From Lysobacter sp. yr284 (GTDB lineage: Bacteria > Pseudomonadota > Gammaproteobacteria > Xanthomonadales > Xanthomonadaceae): a DNA stretch of 64,000 bases. Below are positions 62,060 to 64,000 of the stretch, piece by piece (position 1 is the first letter of the stretch; each line of letters opens with the position of its first letter). Under the pieces are notes generated by a model. It saw only the letters and a program-made list of their open reading frames with translations. It was not told the origin of the DNA and searched no databases. Where the stretch lies: positions 1-64,000 of the forward strand of contig NZ_FNPT01000023.1 in assembly GCF_900107375.1 (NCBI RefSeq), written 5' to 3'. A program made the translations under genes and the position numbers.

Positions 62060-64000
62060 ATGAGCGGCATCGAAGGCGTCAACTACCAGCTCCTGCGCAA
62101 CCTGCCGCCGGAAGACCGGCAGGCGATCCTCGACGCCGCCAAGCCGCAGGCGGCGCCGGCGCCGGAACCTCCGCCGCCGCCGCCCCCGCCGCCGGCTCCC
62201 CCACCGCAGGACGCCAAGACCCCGGAAGAAGCGGTGCGCGCGATCCACGGCCTGCCGCTGCCGAAGAACAGCGACTTGTCTTCGAGCATGCCCTCGCAGG
62301 TCTACAACTCGATCTACCAGCCGCGCGTGAGCGAGTTCAACACCACCCGCCGCACCGAAGCGCAGGCGGCGCTGGACCGGATGGAGCCCAAGCTCGAGGA
62401 CTTCCGCGACAGCGGCCTCAACGGCGCCACCGCCAACTACGAGTACCAACAGTCGCGCGACGCGTTCGACAGCAATCCCTATGTCAAGGAATTGCAGCGC
62501 ATCGTGACGGAAGCCACCGACAAGCCGACCGACGTGCCGGCCTACCTGACCAACAGCGGCGACGCCAAGCCCAGCGAAGTCGCCAAGCTCGACTTCCCGA
62601 CCGTACGCGGCGCGCTGGAAACCCTCGGCGTGCAGTTGCCCGACCAGCCGACGCCGGAACAGGTCGCCTCCAGCTACGAACTGCTCAAGCTGATGCCCGG
62701 CGACGTGCTGTCGTACGCGATCAATCCCGGCATGTCGGTCACCTACAGCACCCCGGTCGCCGGCATCGGCACGCCGGGCGTGGTCTCGCCGCAGCTCAAG
62801 GCCGATGTCGTCGCCGAGGGCAAGGTCGAGCTGTCGGACGTGCAGACCGGCGTGGACTTCCAGCAGACCCAGCAGTTCAAGGCCTCGGTGCAGCTGCACA
62901 CCGAAGCCGGGGTGGAAGTGGCGAAGACGCCGCTGCAGAAGCTCTACAAGTACGCCGACCGCTTCAACCAGGTGCCCGACGGGGTCAAGGAGCTGGTCGA
63001 CAATTCCAAGCTGCTCAAGGCCGCGCTCAAGGCGCCGCCGGTGCTCGGCCACTACATGGAGGTCGAAGGCACCCGGCTGAGCTACGAGGCCACGGTGACG
63101 CCCGAGCAGGGCGCCAAGCTCGACCAGGGCGACATGAGCGGCATGCCCAATCCGCTCGACCCGCTGGCGATGCCCGAGGGCACCTCGGTGCTGATGCGCG
63201 GGCAGAACCTGACCGGCTCGGACTTCGCTCTCAACTACAAGTCCTATGTCGGCATCGGCGGCACCCACACCGAACTCGAAGGCGCCGGCTTCGGCGTGCG
63301 CAAGCTCGACAGCTCGGTGGTCGAGGTCTATGCCGGGCCGATGGACACGGTCGAGAACGCGACCATGTTCGGCCTGGGCAAGGTCGGCTCGTACTCGATC
63401 GGCCTGAGCGTGGAGACCAGCAGCGAGACCCGCTCGCTCAACACCGCGCGGATCGACCTGTCCACCCAGGAAGGCCGCGACGCCTACCAGGCGTTCATGA
63501 GCGGCGGCAAGGTGCCGGACTGGAACCCGCCGGGCGTGCAGCGCTCGGGCACCACCGAAGTGTTCAACGCCGAGCACGCCGCGCGCCTGGGCATCGACCT
63601 GGGCCCGGTGTCGATGGGCATCGGCAACAGCAGCCAGCTCACCATCACCCGCAACGTCTGGCAGGACGGCACGGTCGACCAGACCAACAGCTACCAGTCG
63701 ATGGGCCAGACCACCGACGTGCAGTTCCAGGTCGGCGCCGACGGCAAGCCGGTCGAGAACTCGACCCAGTGGACGCTGGTGCTGCCCAACACCAGCGACG
63801 CGGCGGCCTCGTACTTCAACTCGTCCTACCACCCCGGCGAGCTCAACAAGAAGTTCGACGGCGACCAGCACCTGCAGTTCGAGTTCAGCGACAAGGACCT
63901 GATGGCGCTGCGCGATCGCGCCCGCGAGAGCGTGGGCAACATCGGCGGCGAGCAGCACGGCGCCGAACGCCTGCGCGACCTGGATTCGGGCCGGATCACG
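62060..64000 (+). CDS. Protein of unknown function with proline-rich N-terminus (runs off window)
   Basis: The first 647 residues are visible, in frame to the last base. It begins SGIEGVNYQLLRNLPPEDRQAILDA, followed by a Pro-rich linker at about 30-53 including a run of nine prolines. The body is beta-rich with repeated-looking segments (KADVVAEGKVELSDVQTGVDFQQTQQFKASVQLHTEAGVEV; YVGIGGTHTELEGAGFGVRKLDSSVVEVYAG; VSMGIGNSSQLTITRN). There is no signal peptide. No family is recognised. Size and architecture would fit a secreted effector or surface toxin, but the C-terminus needed to judge is missing. A GGGGAA site precedes the ATG. Confidence 0.85.
   Translation, partial: MSGIEGVNYQLLRNLPPEDRQAILDAAKPQAAPAPEPPPPPPPPPAPPPQDAKTPEEAVRAIHGLPLPKNSDLSSSMPSQVYNSIYQPRVSEFNTTRRTEAQAALDRMEPKLEDFRDSGLNGATANYEYQQSRDAFDSNPYVKELQRIVTEATDKPTDVPAYLTNSGDAKPSEVAKLDFPTVRGALETLGVQLPDQPTPEQVASSYELLKLMPGDVLSYAINPGMSVTYSTPVAGIGTPGVVSPQLKADVVAEGKVELSDVQTGVDFQQTQQFKASVQLHTEAGVEVAKTPLQKLYKYADRFNQVPDGVKELVDNSKLLKAALKAPPVLGHYMEVEGTRLSYEATVTPEQGAKLDQGDMSGMPNPLDPLAMPEGTSVLMRGQNLTGSDFALNYKSYVGIGGTHTELEGAGFGVRKLDSSVVEVYAGPMDTVENATMFGLGKVGSYSIGLSVETSSETRSLNTARIDLSTQEGRDAYQAFMSGGKVPDWNPPGVQRSGTTEVFNAEHAARLGIDLGPVSMGIGNSSQLTITRNVWQDGTVDQTNSYQSMGQTTDVQFQVGADGKPVENSTQWTLVLPNTSDAAASYFNSSYHPGELNKKFDGDQHLQFEFSDKDLMALRDRARESVGNIGGEQHGAERLRDLDSGRIT

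Overview
The window is about 70% GC throughout. Its gene content is long RHS/YD-repeat proteins, a battery of secreted peptidoglycan-cleaving enzymes, R-body (Reb) genes, and REP-like inverted repeats between genes. This points to a Gammaproteobacterium of the Xanthomonadaceae/Lysobacteraceae, most likely Lysobacter or a close relative. That placement is an inference from composition and content, not from a marker gene.

Layout. 1-12180 (-) is most of a giant RHS protein (4060 residues in the window, C-terminus outside). It is followed by a 7TM-type diguanylate cyclase, a GH114-like secreted glycosidase and a Crp/Fnr regulator. 16.7-20.7 kb (-) is an R-body locus: four RebB-family proteins, two coupled orphans and a sigma factor. 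21.0-22.7 kb is a second ECF sigma factor with a membrane partner and a divergent small membrane protein. 22.8-25.1 kb carries a polysaccharide deacetylase, an Lrp-type regulator and a divergent cysteine hydrolase.

25.2-29.8 kb (+) is the most interesting part. A sigma70-like promoter is followed by a 37-codon leader ORF whose stop codon overlaps a set of mutually exclusive hairpins ending in a terminator, as in a classic attenuator. Next comes a hairpin-rich stretch with two abutting tRNA-like elements that have normal D and T arms but shrunken anticodon arms. Then come a slipin, an orphan protein and the RNA ligase RtcB, closed by a strong terminator. I read this as an RNA-repair operon that may sense stalled translation or damaged tRNA.

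29.8-33.2 kb has a small orphan, an EamA exporter and a divergent MocR regulator with a direct-repeat operator between them. 33.2-39.8 kb (-) is a complete RND efflux operon (adaptor, pump, outer-membrane factor, TetR) with a palindromic operator. 39.8-41.3 kb is a lower-GC patch of orphan genes. 41.5-49.5 kb holds a secreted orphan, a DsbA/FrnE-like oxidoreductase, a very long M48 metallopeptidase and an MFS transporter.

49.8-61.7 kb is rich in envelope and wall functions: an amidase, a coupled acyltransferase/glycosyltransferase pair, a DUF6630-like protein, a cold-shock protein, a HEAT-repeat protein, then M23 peptidase, SpoIID-like and second amidase genes in a row (-). The last two share a C-terminal domain. 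The window ends inside an unrecognised proline-rich protein. Three families of intergenic repeats, a decayed 33-bp tandem array and a GATC-rich tract are scattered between genes.
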